Shown: positions 35,447 through 48,479, counted from the first letter of the stretch. The stretch: DNA of 64,000 nt from Rapana venosa (GCA_028751875.1 CM054144.1:26702280-26766279); one strand, 5' to 3'. A program made the numbers and translations. The notes: generated from the letters alone by a model not told the origin.

Positions 35447-36640
35447 TTATTGTTGTTGTTGTTGTTTTTTGGTTGTTGCTTTGCAACAACTTCCAGGGTA
35501 TACACCAGAACCTTTAGAGTTGAATCCGGGATCTGTCGCGATGGTTTGCCACGAAGGGTCTAAGCTATTATGGTTGTTGTTGTTGTTGTTGTTGCCAGGA
35601 TATACACCAGACCCATGGTTGTTGTTGTTGTTGTTGTTTCCAGGATATACACCAGACCCTTTCGTGTCGAATCCAGGATCTGTCGCGATTGTTTGCCACG
35701 AAGGGTCTAAGCTATTATGGTTGTTGTTGCCAGGATATACACCAGATCCTTGGTTGTTGTTGTTGTTGTTGCCAGGATATATACCAGACCCATGCTTGTT
35801 GTTGTTGTTGTTGCCAGGATATACACCAGACCCATGGTTGTTGTTGTTGTTGTTGCCGCCAGGATATACACCAGACCCTTGGTTGTTGTTGTTGCCAGGA
35901 TATAACACCAATCCTAGGTTGTTGTTATTGTTGTATGCCAGATATACAAACCAGACCCCCCCTCCCATGGTTGTTTGTTGTTGTGTTGTTGCCTAGGATA
36001 AACACCAGGACCCCATGTTGTTGTCGATTTTTTTTTGTATGTTGTTGCCAGGAATATACACCAACCCATGGTTTTGTTGTTGTTTGTTGCAGGATATACA
36101 CCAGACCCATTGTTGTTGTTGTTGTTGTTGCCAAGGAAATATACCAAGAGACCCATAGCTTGTTGTTGTTGTTGTTCCAGGATATACACCAGAAGAACCC
36201 AAGTTGTAGTTGTTGTTTTTTTTTTATTTTTTGTTTTTTTTTGCTCCAGTAAATACACCAGATCCATGGTTGTTGTTGTTGTTTCCATTATCTACACCAG
36301 ATCCTTTCGTGCTGAATCCAGGATCTGTCGCGATTGTTTGCCACGAAGGGTCCAAGCAATTATGGTTCTTGTTGTTGTTGCATTGTCTGCTGCGCCTGCA
36401 GGATATAACCAGAACCGTTTCGTGTTGAATCCAGATCTGTTCGCAATGTATTGCCACGAAGGGTCCAAAAGCTATAATGGTTTTTTGTTGTTGTTGCTTG
36501 TTGCTGCTGCTGCCCGCCAGGATATACACCAGACCCTTCTCGTGTTGATTCCAGGATCTGACCGCGATGTTTGCCACGAAGGTCCAAGCTATTATGGATT
36601 TTTGTGTTGTTGTTAGCTGGGGGGGGTTTCCAGGATACCT
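35447..36640 (-). CDS. Candidate Asn-rich repeat protein region, copy B (best preserved)
   Basis: The - strand frame at 35447-35968 is open for 173 codons. It contains seven GSG-V/I-YPG motifs separated by Asn runs of 4-7 residues ending in His, Gln or Lys-His, plus two complete long units (HNSLDPSWQTIATDPGF...). Copy A's matching stretch carries extra indels that break this frame. Further right (35970-36640) the same motifs continue in shifting frames in both copies. Whether these shifts are real or shared error decides if this is a gene. Role unknown; composition suggests a structural, perhaps secreted, protein. Confidence 0.5.
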
Positions 36641-36778
36641 GCAAGACCTGCCAGAGTCGAACCAGGAGGTTGTCTGCAATTGCCATACAGGATTTTCTGT
36701 TGTTGATTAGGTTGTTGTCTGGCCTATCCACCACTGAGGCCAGTCCCGGTTTCAACGGGATCTATTTCAACCTCCCAC

Positions 36779-37273
36779 CCTGGTCTCTGTATGTTGTTGA
36801 TTGTTGTTGCCAGAAATTCCCTTGTCGCCATTGCCCCTGCCAGCTGGAACCCCGGTTACCGTTCCTGAACTGCCATCCTGCTTGTCGCGTTGCTCCTCCT
36901 CGTCTGGTGCCTCCTAAGATTACCCACGCGGGGCCATTTCTGTTGGGTCGAACTCCGCTTACGCCAGTGTTCCAGTATTGCCACGTCCTTTGCGGGGTTC
37001 CAGAACTGCTTTTCCAAGTGCCGTAGCCGCCTCTGTTGCTTGTTACACTTTGTGGGGATCCAGAACTGCTTCTCCAAGTGCCGTAGCCGCCTCTGTTGCT
37101 TGTTACACTTTGTGGGGTTCCAGAACTGCTTCTCCAAGTGCCGTAGCCTCCTCTGTTGCTTGTTGTCCAGCCTAGCCTGGCGAAGCCCGTGCCGGCGCCC
37201 TGTGGAACTTGCCAAGAGCTGCTGCTTCCTCCTCCAGACCAGCCTGCTCTGTTGTAGCTGTGAGGAGTTCCTC
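36779..37273 (-). CDS. Candidate Gly/Ser/Trp-rich exon, copy B
   Basis: Identical in protein sequence to the exon at 20457-20951, with the same acceptor, the same three 20-residue repeats and the same possible phase-1 donor. Conservation of 165 codons without an indel contrasts with the noisy flanks. Confidence 0.55.
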
Positions 37274-38208
37274 CTGTGTACACAGTGAGAGAAAGGGGAA
37301 GTGTGGTGTTTAGTATAAAAAAAACCCAAACAAAATGCAGTGTGGTGGGTTAAGTGTTTATTTCAGTCATGGGGTGAGTATATCGTGTTGCGTGTACATT
37401 TTCTGTTTGAGTTGGTCTGTCTGTCTAAATGTCTTGTCTCTCTGTCTCTGTCTGCCCGTCTCTTATTTATTTTATTTATTTAATTTATTCTTTTATTCCG
37501 AGGATAATGGAATAAGCACTCATGTGCTTTTTCAACCAGGCCCCCTTTGATGCTCTTTGAGCCGTCATTACAATTTACTTTATTTATTTATTCTTTTATA
37601 TGAGGATAATGGAATAAGCACTCATATGCTTTTTTACATCCAGTCCCCGTGTGTATGCGGTTTTGTAAATTTTGTCATCTGTTCCCACCGGCACACAATG
37701 GCCTACTCTTTCGAAAAGCGGAACAGGATTTAACGTGTGCGCAAGATGTTCTGCGTGCGTTCGCACACGGGGCCCCGGTTTATAGTCTCATCCGAAGGAC
37801 TTTTCAATGTCTCTGTCACTGTCCGCATGTATGTTGTGCTAATGCATATGCATAGCTATCTGCAGTGTATTTAAATGACATAAAGGGCTTTCCCTCCCAA
37901 AGAGTAAATTGTCTCACCAGCGTAACAACTGTACATGTTGATATTGCTGTTCTTGAAGGAAATGAAATCGATACGCTTGCAAATGTCGTTCTGTTGTATG
38001 CAGATAATTCAGATGTAGACTGACTCATTATCGAGCTTACAAAACTTCACTAGACGACCTTCAGAATACTGTAATATATAAAACTAACAGCAAACACTCC
38101 GAAAACAAAACTAAAGTTATTGTATTTTCTAGGGTGGAAAAGTGCGAAATGTCCCACACTTCCATGCCGTCATCATATCTCATCATCATCTATAGCATCA
38201 TCATCATC

Positions 38209-38240
<32 letters not shown>

Positions 38241-38725
38241 ACACCACCAAACACCACCAACCACCACCACCAACCTTACCACCGTTACCACCACCAGCAT
38301 GACCAACATTGCCATTAACACAAATATTTAAAAAATGGCAGCGGAACACTGACACCAGCAGAAGCAACAGAACAGCAATAAAGGAGCAGAGTACAGAACC
38401 CACTGCAGAAGAAGCGGCAACGGTGATAGAAACAAACAACAAATATATAGGCCACAATTCAAGTCACCAACGTATTAAAACGTGACAAGAAAATCAATAT
38501 CAGCTGATATGAACTTACCAACTTACCACTACAACTCACAGCAATAACACCAATAGTTATCATTTTGTGTGTACTTGAAGACTGATTTTTCTGATACTAA
38601 GTGGTATATTATACATTCGAAACAACAAAACTCATTCAAAACAATCAATACTATTTTGTCAGTTTACAAGTCTTTGTCTGGCCTGAACAGATAAACAAGA
38701 AATGAACAATCACAATCGAACTCAC

Positions 38726-38765
38726 CATATCTACCCCATGCATGCCCACGTCTCTTGAAGATGTT
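38726..38765 (-). CDS. Candidate small upstream exon, copy B (diverged)
   Basis: 40 nt between the same cttcag acceptor and gtgagt donor as in copy A. It reads NIFKRRGHAWGRY plus one base, in frame with the next exon despite being 3 nt shorter and differing in its first half. Either true paralogue divergence or local misassembly that happens to keep frame. Confidence 0.35.
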
Positions 38766-39265
38766 CTGAAGACATTGGAACAGTTTCGTTAGGTGTGTAC
38801 AGCATTATCTCCTCCATTTCTTTCTCTCTTTGAAAACAGTTATAACATTTGCAACACGTGTGTACAATATGAACACAGAAACAAGCTTATATTCGCACGC
38901 ACGCACGCACTGCACGATCACGCACGCACGCAGCGCACGAACACACACAATACAACACACACACACACATACACACACACACACACACAAACACACGAAC
39001 CCCACGCATGCATGCACGCACACACAACACAGCCAAAGCACCACGCACACACACACACCGGCACACATCTAATGTCACTGTTCTATGGGAGTCGATAAAA
39101 GAACACACACACACACACACACACACACACCACACACACAAACAAACCCCACCCACAAACCCCACGAAGTCTGCGAATTAAAAGAGTACCTGAATACAGG
39201 CACATACATGTATGTACATAATTATTGCTCACCTTCACTCGTAAACATAGAGAGAGAGAGAAGAG

Positions 39266-39341
<76 letters not shown>

Positions 39342-41199
39342 AGAGAGAGAAAAGAGAGCGCGCATTGATATGACAAGATAGAAAAAGACTAACAAACAAA
39401 ATGACCAAAGATCAAACAGACTGATAGAAAGCCGCAGCAGCAGCAGCAGCAACAACACAACAACAACAACAACAACACAACACCAAAACCAAACACTCAC
39501 AGCAACAATAATGGAACAGGAAAAAGAAAATGACATCACCACCACCACCATACGCAACAAACAAAAAGGACATATACCATGAACGAAAAAAAACAACCCA
39601 ATCAAAAACGAAAAAAATACTCAGAACCTGCCAGGCATAGCGCAGTTCATTCAGACACACCCAAGAGCCATGCCACTGACTGCCGTGCATGATGGAGGTT
39701 TTAGCGTTCCCCCCCTTCACGACAGGGGAAACAAAACATGGGAGTTCGTCTGAGTGATGGCACACCTCATGTTTTCAAGTTTTATAACACTGAGACAACT
39801 TGCAGCTCTGGACTCACGACAGTACCCACACACACATACTACACACACACCCAACGCGCCGCGCGCGCGCTCTTCTTGTGTGTGTGTGTGTGTGTGATGT
39901 GTGTGTGCAGTTTCTGAGGACTTTTTGTGGAGGCCCACCCTAACAAGAATTGCTTGTCAACTAAGCAAAAAGTGTCAAGTCAGCTTCTATCCCCTTTGCC
40001 TCTTTCTCATCGTTCATGTGCTGTTTGATCTGCTCGCCTACGCTTTTGCCCCTTGGCCGGCTATCCCCTTTGCTCCGCCCCTCTACCTTTCCAAGCTACA
40101 GTCTATGACCCCCCCCCCCCCCCCTCCACCCCTCTGTGACATGGTGTTTGCCTGCTTTGACATGAGGCCTACATGAGGCAGGTTGGTGGTCACCCTCACC
40201 CCAGCTTGGTTCATAGACCGAGCTGAGAGTTTGCAGGTATGCTTGTTTGTCTGAAATGAAAATAGCACTCTTTTAGTTTTGTGCTTTAAAAAACACACAA
40301 TCAAAGCATACCAAACGCAGGCAACGAAAACCACCCGAATCTACACAAAGGCAAACCAACCGAAAAAAACCTAACAAAACAAGCAAAACACCAAAACAAA
40401 CAAAACAAAACAAAACCTCCAACCAACCAAACAAAAACAAAACGAACCTCCAAAAACAACCAACAAAACAAAAATAAAAACCAAAACAAACAAAGCAAAA
40501 CAAAACGACTCTAAGAAAAAAAGCAAACAACAAAATTCAAAACAACCGAAACTAAAACAAAAAACAAACAAAAGGAAAACAAAAAACCCCCAAAAACCAA
40601 AGCAACAAACCAAGAGAGAGAGAGAGAGAGAGAAAGAGAAGAGAGAGAGAGATGAGAGAGAGAGAAGCACAAAAAATGAAGTTGTATCCTCTTGTTTACT
40701 TTAGAAATGTTAAAAAGTATATGTAATGTATTTAAGTGCTCATCAACAGTAAGGTTAACATGGACTATATTCTCTTGGTTGAAAACCAAACGAAACCACA
40801 AAAAAAAAAACCAACAAACAAAAACAAAAAACAAAAAAAACTAAAAACAAACCAACTAAACCCGCCCCAATTCCCATGTTCTTGGCATTTTTGCACACCA
40901 TGGAGTAAATAAAACACAAATTAGCTGAATCAAGACATCACAAATACCTTTTTTACTAATTATTTTGTATTGGGGAGGTCGTGAAGCGATTATATTTCCC
41001 ATGATCTAAGAGTATTTGCAAACAAGGGCCCACTCTTTTATTGTGGTTTTATTTGACTGACCAAGAAAAAATTGGGGCTGTAAACTGGATAAAAAAGCAA
41101 CAACTTATTTCAAACGTTCTGTAGAAGCTGGTGAGTATATAATACATACTCCTTAACGATCAAGCCTGACAAAAAAATGCAGAGAACAGAAGAAAGGGT

Positions 41200-43369
41200 A
41201 AAAATGACATCACATAGAGACATTATCAGCTACAAACTTTGTTCAGGCACGATGTATCCATGGTGGCACAACATCAAAATTTCCCCTTTAAGGCTGAGGA
41301 CAATTGGACAACAAGGGCATCCTACATAAAAGAGTATACACGCTCTTTTGGTGTCCTTCAAAACAGATATCCTTCAAAAATTTGTGTACCCAAAAACCTT
41401 TTCACCGTCCCAGACAACAACAAAAAAAAAAAATTCGAGCTCTGTACTTTTTGGGGTCTCTAAAAATTTTAACTTTAATGAGGGTTCCCACCCCCTTCCC
41501 TTGATTTTGACTGCACAAAGAAAGGGTTTCTGCTCTCTTTACAGGAATTTTTGCAGATGATTGGCGACCTACCACCACTTATGATTATTCAAGACACCCA
41601 ACGATGACCAGGGGCCCCAAAAGCACACAAGTTCTTTTGATTGGGCCTTTGGGAAAACAGCCTGATTTCATCCGTAGCTCCCTTTTTGAAAAGAAGCAGA
41701 GAAAAGTGGTTATCCCTCAGCTCACCCTTGCAGAAACCCGGGACTGCGCGGGCCGATTGGCCGGGGCAAAACAGCGCTTCAGAGGACAGCCCAAACTATA
41801 GCTTCAGCTTCAAGGAGGAGACTTGCACCGGGGCGGTCCCAGCAGCGGGGATGTTGTCCACTCGTTACCCAAAAGAACAGAATTTCCGGGTAAACCCAAA
41901 CGGGGTCACAACAGCAAACAACTACTGAAAGTGAAGTTGGCGCTATTTTTCGATCTTTCTTGTGACGGGAAAAATCGATAACACACACATTTCAACCTCC
42001 CCACTTCAAATCGGCAAACAAGATTTTGGGGCCTATGACACCCAAGGGAGAGACTCGACCTGGCGCCCGGAGTCGGGGAAAACAACCACAGTAAATTTCC
42101 CCCCCCCAAAAATTAAAACGGTGGTGTACCATACCAAAAAAAGAGGCCAGAACTTGGGGTCTGTGATACAACAATGGAACAAGCCCCCCTTCCAATTTGG
42201 GGAGGTTTCTGTAATACAGCGAAGAATGCCAGATAATGACTCAATAGAAAAAAGAAAAGCCATTGGCTACTCATAATTATCTCTGTCCTTTGGGGGAACT
42301 GGAGGGGGGGGTTAGAGAGCAATATTTTATTTTTTTTGGAATGAACGAAGGAAATTTTGGTACCCGTCTGTTAAATTTTCCCTATGAAAACTGCCCCCCT
42401 TTCTTCGGAGAATTTGTCTTTTTTGCCCAAAAGACTTTTAAAACCCCCGTTGATGTTTGGAAGCAGATGAATTTTTTTTCTTTTTTGCATATTTGTTTCT
42501 GGGAATTTTTTTTTTTGTTTCCCATCTACAGCACCGGGGACACCAATGCTGAATTTTCCATTGCGACCCTTTTTGTCTTCCCTTTGGAACAGTATTCCGA
42601 CTTCGGGGGCTGATGACACGCTAAACAGGAAAACCAGTGTGCAGCGTTTTTCTTTTAAATTTAAAACATCTGTCCTACACACAAATGGGCCCACTCTTTC
42701 GAAAGGGGGAAAAGGGTTTTAACTGTGTCAAAAGGTTTTGCGTGCTTTTTTCTCACGGACCTCGTTTATAGTCTCCCTTCAGGACCCAGGGGAGTGGGTT
42801 GGTACTGCTGTTTAAATCCACGGAAAACCCCTTTTAACGGTCCTCAGAGGGGGGCCAAAAACCCAGGGCCTCAAAACGAGGGCAACGCGCTAACCACAAG
42901 GTTTCCTGCCTCCCTGTTTTTAAAAAAAAAAATGATATCCGGAAGCTGTTTTATTTCTCTCCGTAGACAATATTTCAAAACAATTTTGGGAAAAAAGGGC
43001 CCCAACCTTTTAAAAAAAACCCCGTTTAAAAAAAACTAGTTATACACAGGCCAAAAAAAAAATCTTTGAGCTTAGTCTGTGTGAGGTCCTACAGGAAAAA
43101 TTGTGTGTTGGTTTTGTTGTTTTTTTTGGTTTTGTGGTGGAGGAGAAGAAGAGAGAGAGAGAAAGAGAGAGGGGGAAGAGAGGAGAGAATTTTAATAAAA
43201 TACATAAATTGGCACCACCTGGTGAGCGTTTTGAGCCCTTGGGACACACACACCCACAGAAAAACAGACTGCTTACTATCCTCCCTCCCCCAAAGTTTGA
43301 CACCTAGGGGTTTAAACTCCGGGCGAAAAAAAGACTTTTAAATGTCAACGCAAAACCCGCGGGAACGTA
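41200..43369. other. Low-quality-looking sequence with one recognisable SINE
   Basis: Runs of ggggg, ccccc, ttttt and aaaaa are inflated, and familiar sequences appear with C/T and G/A distortions (for example 'agtgggccc' where the SINE family has 'agtaggcc'). In 41200-41631 it can be compared with copy A directly and carries frequent substitutions and small indels. Open frames here (41604-41801, 41962-42276, 42263-42613) have no recognisable product and should not be trusted. Confidence 0.6.
42665..42930 (-). repeat. tRNA-SINE, heavily altered
   Basis: The reverse complement retains head ('aaccttgtggttagcgcg'), core ('gggagactataaacgaggtc') and body ('cgaaagagtgggccc'), in order. Many changes are not shared with any other copy in the window. 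Confidence 0.65.
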
Positions 43370-46300
43370 TTTAAGGTTTACTAAACATTGTTCGCCCTCA
43401 GGTGGTATTGTGTGTCTCATAACGAAAGTGTATGCATCTTACGTTGTTTTTTTTTTTATTTTTATTTATTTTTTGTTTATATTATTTCCATGCATGATGT
43501 TGACTACTCCAACATTTGGTGTTCCTAATAGATAAGGACATGTTGAACACTGAGAAAGAAATTTGTATATTTGTGTATATGTGCCACCAGAGGGATCTCC
43601 TTTTTAATCCTATTTTGATGTTGATTGTGGTAATTAGTATACTGGAGAAGAATGTTTGACTGACTGTTTGCTGAAATATGATGGATGTATATCAATGTTA
43701 TGTCAGGTGACTTTCAAATAGAGAACAGCTGATGTTACCCAACAATGTTGTCAAATGAAAATATTATTGATTTAATACATACAAAGCCCACCATAAATAT
43801 GACAGAAAGTCTCATGATAAAGATAACAAAAACTTATGGAAAAACGCCTGTTGAATTTATGTTAACGTTTTGATTTATGTATTCCTTAATGTGTATGTAA
43901 GGGCGATCCCTTTAGGGTGCTATACAAACATCTCAGATTCCCCCGTCCAATAGAGTTAATGATTATTTCATATGTCAAGTGAGTATTTTGTTGTTTTTCA
44001 CTCTCTATGCCAGCTTACAGTTAAAGACAGATTTTGACTCAGATCATATGCCTGTGGAACTTTGTTTAAACCTTGTGACAGCACAGAATGGAGACCACGA
44101 ATTATCTTTAATGAAAACCTAACAATAAACTACGGCTTGTGTGGGAAGAAAATAAAAAGGAACTTTAATTTTCATTACTGCAAAGTGATGAAACTTCAGA
44201 AAATGTTAGAACTAGCTGTAAGCCTTATATTGACCAATAATATGAACGAAGCATTAAAACGTTTTCAACCATGTGTCCTGATACAAAAATGCTGGCTGTA
44301 TGACAAAACCAATTTAGAGACAAGACCAAGACCGACAGATTGATACTGGAATGATAGTGAATGTCAAGAATGGCCAGGAAAAACTTACGTAAACTCTTAA
44401 AAGTAAGCTGGGCAGTCAAGTGATGCTAGTAGCCGCCATGAATATTTTGTCGTTGGTGCAATAAGAGATATCAACCACATGTTAAAGCTCAGGAAAAACA
44501 ACAAATAATGCATTTTAGATACAGCTCGTGTCTCAGTTCGAGATCAAAAGCAGTTCTGGACAAATGTGCGCAAATGTTCATTTAAGAGAAAGAATTTGTT
44601 AGTAATATAATTACAGTTGAGGAATGGTAATCATCATTTCAAAAATCTACTTGAAAAGGAAACACATGAAGAAGATCATGTCAGTCTGATGACTCTGAAA
44701 CCTATTTTACGACCTATTTCAAAAGAAGAGTCATGTTTACATTTAGAAAACTAAGAAAAGAAAAGCAGCTGGTCCAGATTGGATTAATGGAGAATTTGTA
44801 TTTTAAAAAATGCAGGTGACAATGTCATTGAATTCTTTGTATTGTTTTTCAATGCTTTACTTCAAAAAGTGTTATTCCACAAAATGGACAGAAGGCATTG
44901 TTTCATTCCTTTGTACAAAAAAGGGTGATAATAATAACCCTAATAATATAGAGGCATTACTTTAAGTTACATTAGTAGTAAGTAATTTATAGTACAATCA
45001 TAAACCATCGTTTACAAGAATAGGGTTTGAGGAAAACAATATCACAGGAGAACATCAGCTGGTTTTAAAAGGAATAATTCAACTACTGATCACATGTTCA
45101 CTTGTTGTCTTTTTGTTCAAAAACAGTTCTCCTTGTAACAGGAAATTATATGTAGCCTTCATAATTCTTGAGAAGGCTTTTGATTCTATTAAATAGGGTA
45201 ATTCTTTGGCAGATCTCAATAAAAAATGGAAAAACGGGTAAAATGTTTAACTGTATCAAAAGTATGTACAATAGTGTTAAAGTTAAAGATAGATGTGGTT
45301 TCAAAACTGACAGATATAAATTAGTTGTAACTTTATGGTGTAAAACAAGGTGACTTTGTATTCAAATTCTATTTCTTATTCATCAATGAGATTGCTACTA
45401 GAGGTTATTAAAAATGGAAGACATGGGGCTTTTATTTCAATAACGATTATCTTGAACTCTTCATTTTGCTTTAGCAGATGATATAGATTTTACCTAGCTG
45501 AAACAGTTATTGGTTAACAAACGCAAACTAAATAGTTTACAAAAAGCAGCACATTCTATGGATTTGACGGTAAAACTTAGATAAAAGGTAAAATAATTGT
45601 ATATAGAAAAGGTGGCCATCTCTCAGACACGGGAAACATGGGGGGAAAAATAAAACAATGGTGTTGAAATGCCTTGTGGTAAATGCATGACAAATATTTA
45701 GGTAATATTATTCTCTACTAAACTTAGCTTCACCATTAGCATGTAAAAGACCTGAGTATAAAGCCAAGAATGCTGTCATATGCATATGAGAAAACATTCG
45801 CTCCCTGAATAACAGCAGCTTAGAATTGGTTTTTAAAACTGTTTGGATTCACAGGTTGCACCTATGCTTTGTATGGGCAACTTTGGGGCCTGGATAAAGC
45901 AGCTCTTCAGTGTGATCAATACATTTGTTTCATTGAAAAGTTTCTGGGTTGAAAGAGAACCCCAAATGACATCGTTTATGGTGAAACAAACAGAGATCCT
46001 ATTTAATATCAACTCAGTATATACCTGTATTCGATATTAGTTAAAATTAGTAGTGATGGAAATGTTAGATTACCAAAGAAAGCTTATAAATGCTATATGA
46101 AGTTGATGTAATAGGCAAATAACCTGGGTATCAAATTATTTCCGTTGTAGATTATATGAAAATGGTTTGGGTAGTATGGAAAATGAGGTGTTTCAAAATG
46201 TTAAAGAAGTTTTTATACCAGTTTAAAGAAAGATTGATCTTATGCAGATGCCAAGAATGGGACTTCCACGTTAACAACAGTGAGAGGTTAGCATCTATAA

Positions 46301-47616
46301 ACTTTTTTTGCGGTGTTCATGACAGGAAAACATATCTGATAATGGATCTAGCCAACCTGAAATTTATTATTCCAGGTTTTAGATTTGGCAATTTCAAAAT
46401 TAGTACAACACACCAAAATCGCTACAAACATCATTCTGAATTGGATTTGATTGTCCATTGTGTAAAACTGTAAATGAGGATGAAATACATTCATGTTGTG
46501 TTGCCCTAATACTCAGTAAGCTAAGATCACTGAATATACCATTGAAATTTTAACAAATACCCTTGCAGTTTCGTCTTGTTTACTTTGTCATCTATGAAAC
46601 GAAAATATGCCGAATTATCGATCTAACTTATATAAGGCATACAAATTACGATCATATGCTGACTTAGTTAAGATTTTGTTAAAGTGTGTGTATGTTGAAG
46701 GTTTTCATTAATAATACCTGTGTACTCTAACCCTTCATTAGGGCAATGGCCTTACATGATAAACTTTCCGAATCCGCATCCGAAATCTCTCCACTTCTCT
46801 CGCTCTTGCTGTCTCCCCTCTATTTTACTTTTTCCAAAATTAACCTAAATATAATCAGTTATCAGTTTTTCATGTTAATGTTTGATTTTATTTTAGAAAT
46901 ATATGTTATATTAACGTAATATCTCATTTCTAGAAAAAAAAAAAATCTATGTATCCCTTGAAATAATGCTCAATGGTCATTAGGTATTATGCATTGTAAG
47001 TAATATAATTTTAAAAAAAATCAAGTTGTCCGTTGGTGAATTAAGATTTTTACCTTTGTTTTGTTGATCAATTCGTAATTCAGGGGCAAGGGCGGGAATG
47101 AAAAAAAGTTTGATCATGCTTATATCTGTTAACCTTAGAAAAATAAAGATTCATTCATTCATTCATTATTCATTCATTCATACATTCTCTCTCTCATCTA
47201 CTCTCACTTCATCGAAATCTTCACTCTCTCACACCGACTCTCATCTCTCATCACTCGTCTCTCTCTCAGTCTCTTCTCTCGTTCATCTACCTGTATCTCT
47301 ATCCTTTAAAGCGTTTCCGTCTGGTTCTCTAAAAAAAAAAATCGACATAAACTCAGGTCTCTAAGAACATAATTACGCACGTAGAAGAACCCACGGCAAC
47401 AAGGAGGCTACTAGAAAAACAACCTGGTAGGAGAAAATGTCGCCAGCCGGCAAAGACGTGACATTAATTGAGTTATGGCAAACACTCGTTATGTCCCATT
47501 TTGTTGCTAACGATATATACACAACACTAGCTGCATTATCTAACACCTTTTAGTAATGGCAACAAGTGGTTTTGCAGGGATTGTTTGCCACCGTATGGTG
47601 TTTTGAATGACGACAC
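43370..47616. repeat. Second direct repeat, copy 1 (at least 4,247 bp)
   Basis: Identical in every stretch compared to 59754-64000, with a constant offset of 16,384 bp. The left breakpoint is at 43370/59754 (a tttaaggttta start preceded by different bases). The right limit is the window end. It contains a whole decayed LINE body plus over 400 bp of flank beyond the LINE's 3' tail, so it is not simply two LINE insertions. Confidence 0.95.
43500..47180 (+). pseudogene. Decayed non-LTR retrotransposon (APE endonuclease plus reverse transcriptase)
   Basis: Conserved blocks appear in the right order but in shifting frames. The endonuclease end is VNDYF then SDHMPVEL near 44036-44062. Reverse transcriptase blocks follow: KAAGPDW (44764-44784), WTEGI followed by KKGDNNNPNN (about 44880-44950), AGFKRNNSTTDHMFT (45058-45103), LYVAFIILEKAFDSI (45145-45190), GVKQGD (about 45340) and the catalytic LADDI (45470-45484). 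C-terminal blocks are VYGETNR-like and INSVYxCIRY (46000-46040) and FRFGNFKI plus a Cys/His remnant (46380-46500). The 3' UTR ends in (ATTC)n at 47153-47180. Many stops and frameshifts make it inactive. The clade is uncertain. Confidence 0.85.
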
Positions 47617-47730
47617 ACGTCGTAAAATGATCGAGAAAAAATGGGTATTTTCGAGTTAAAAATTTAATGAACATAGTTGAAAACACTTTCGTAGTAGCTT
47701 AATAGATATCGACACAGAAAACCAGATTAA
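47181..47730. repeat. CT/TC-rich then unannotated flank
   Basis: Interrupted CTCT/TCACT repeats at 47185-47330, then about 400 bp with no recognised feature. It is included in the second direct repeat as far as 47616. Confidence 0.6.
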
Positions 47731-47734
47731 TCAT

Positions 47735-47850
47735 AATTGTTGTTGTATGTTGATGTTGTTGTTTGTTGTTGCTGTTGTTGTAGTTGTTGTTGTTGTTGTT
47801 CATCTCTCTTCTTCTCATCTTCTTCCTTCTTCTTCTTCTTCTTCTTCTTC

Positions 47851-47884
<34 letters not shown>

Positions 47885-47935
47885 ACATCATCATCATCAT
47901 CATCATCAACTTCATCTTCTTCTTCGTTCCCCTGA
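47735..47935. repeat. (TTG)n, (TTC)n and (CAT)n triplet array
   Basis: Three different triplet repeats in succession. The poly-Ser, poly-Phe and poly-Asp frames over them are artefacts. Confidence 0.9.
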
Positions 47936-48175
47936 ATTAAAAAAAAAAAGTGAATGGTAATTATGTAAGGTATTGTTTTAGATTTTGAACATACATCGCT
48001 GCATTTCCTGTGTGCAGCAAACAACAAAGAAAATCTATCGATTTGTTGAAATACTTATGACGACACCTGCCAATAACGCAAATCACGACTTGTAACAAGT
48101 AAACTTACCAATAAGATTTCCCGGTGTAAAAGCAAACCCAAATTCTCGTTTTAAAATATGTTTTTTCCCTTTTTG

Positions 48176-48177
<2 letters not shown>

Positions 48178-48210
<33 letters not shown>

Positions 48211-48227
48211 AGAGAGAGAAGAGAGCG

Positions 48228-48263
<36 letters not shown>

Positions 48264-48265
48264 CA
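48178..48265. repeat. (GA)n microsatellite
   Basis: Nearly pure GA with a few AAG interruptions. Confidence 0.9.
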
Positions 48266-48479
48266 AATAAGGCAGAGGTAGAAGAGACAGGACACACCGA
48301 GAGAATATAGGAGAGAGAAAAAACTAAGAATAGAAACCATTTTACGAACAAAATCCTCAACAGCCTACCAAGTAGTCAACACATAAAAAGAAAACAAACA
48401 ATAACAAAATAATCAGCATGTTCTTCATCCTTCCAAGCACCCATCCCGGCCCTCTCGTCCCCCACCAACCCCCCTCCCC

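Larger units (their letters stand above)
25353..41631. repeat. Tandem duplication, copy B
   Basis: Head-to-tail repeat of 9016-25352. Identity is near complete through most of the unit. The (TTG)n/Asn-rich part is cleaner here than in copy A, while 37860-37980, 38320-38345 and especially 41200-41631 are worse. The right limit is placed where similarity to copy A's end is lost ('ccaaaagcac' matches, the next bases do not). Features inside copy B that repeat copy A are described with their copy A partners. Confidence 0.93.

Noticed and set aside
41604..42613. Several open frames of 65-116 codons
   Set aside because: They lie in sequence that appears badly resolved; frames and composition cannot be trusted and no motif is recognisable.
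47735..47935. Acidic or Ser-rich protein frames
   Set aside because: Triplet microsatellites only.
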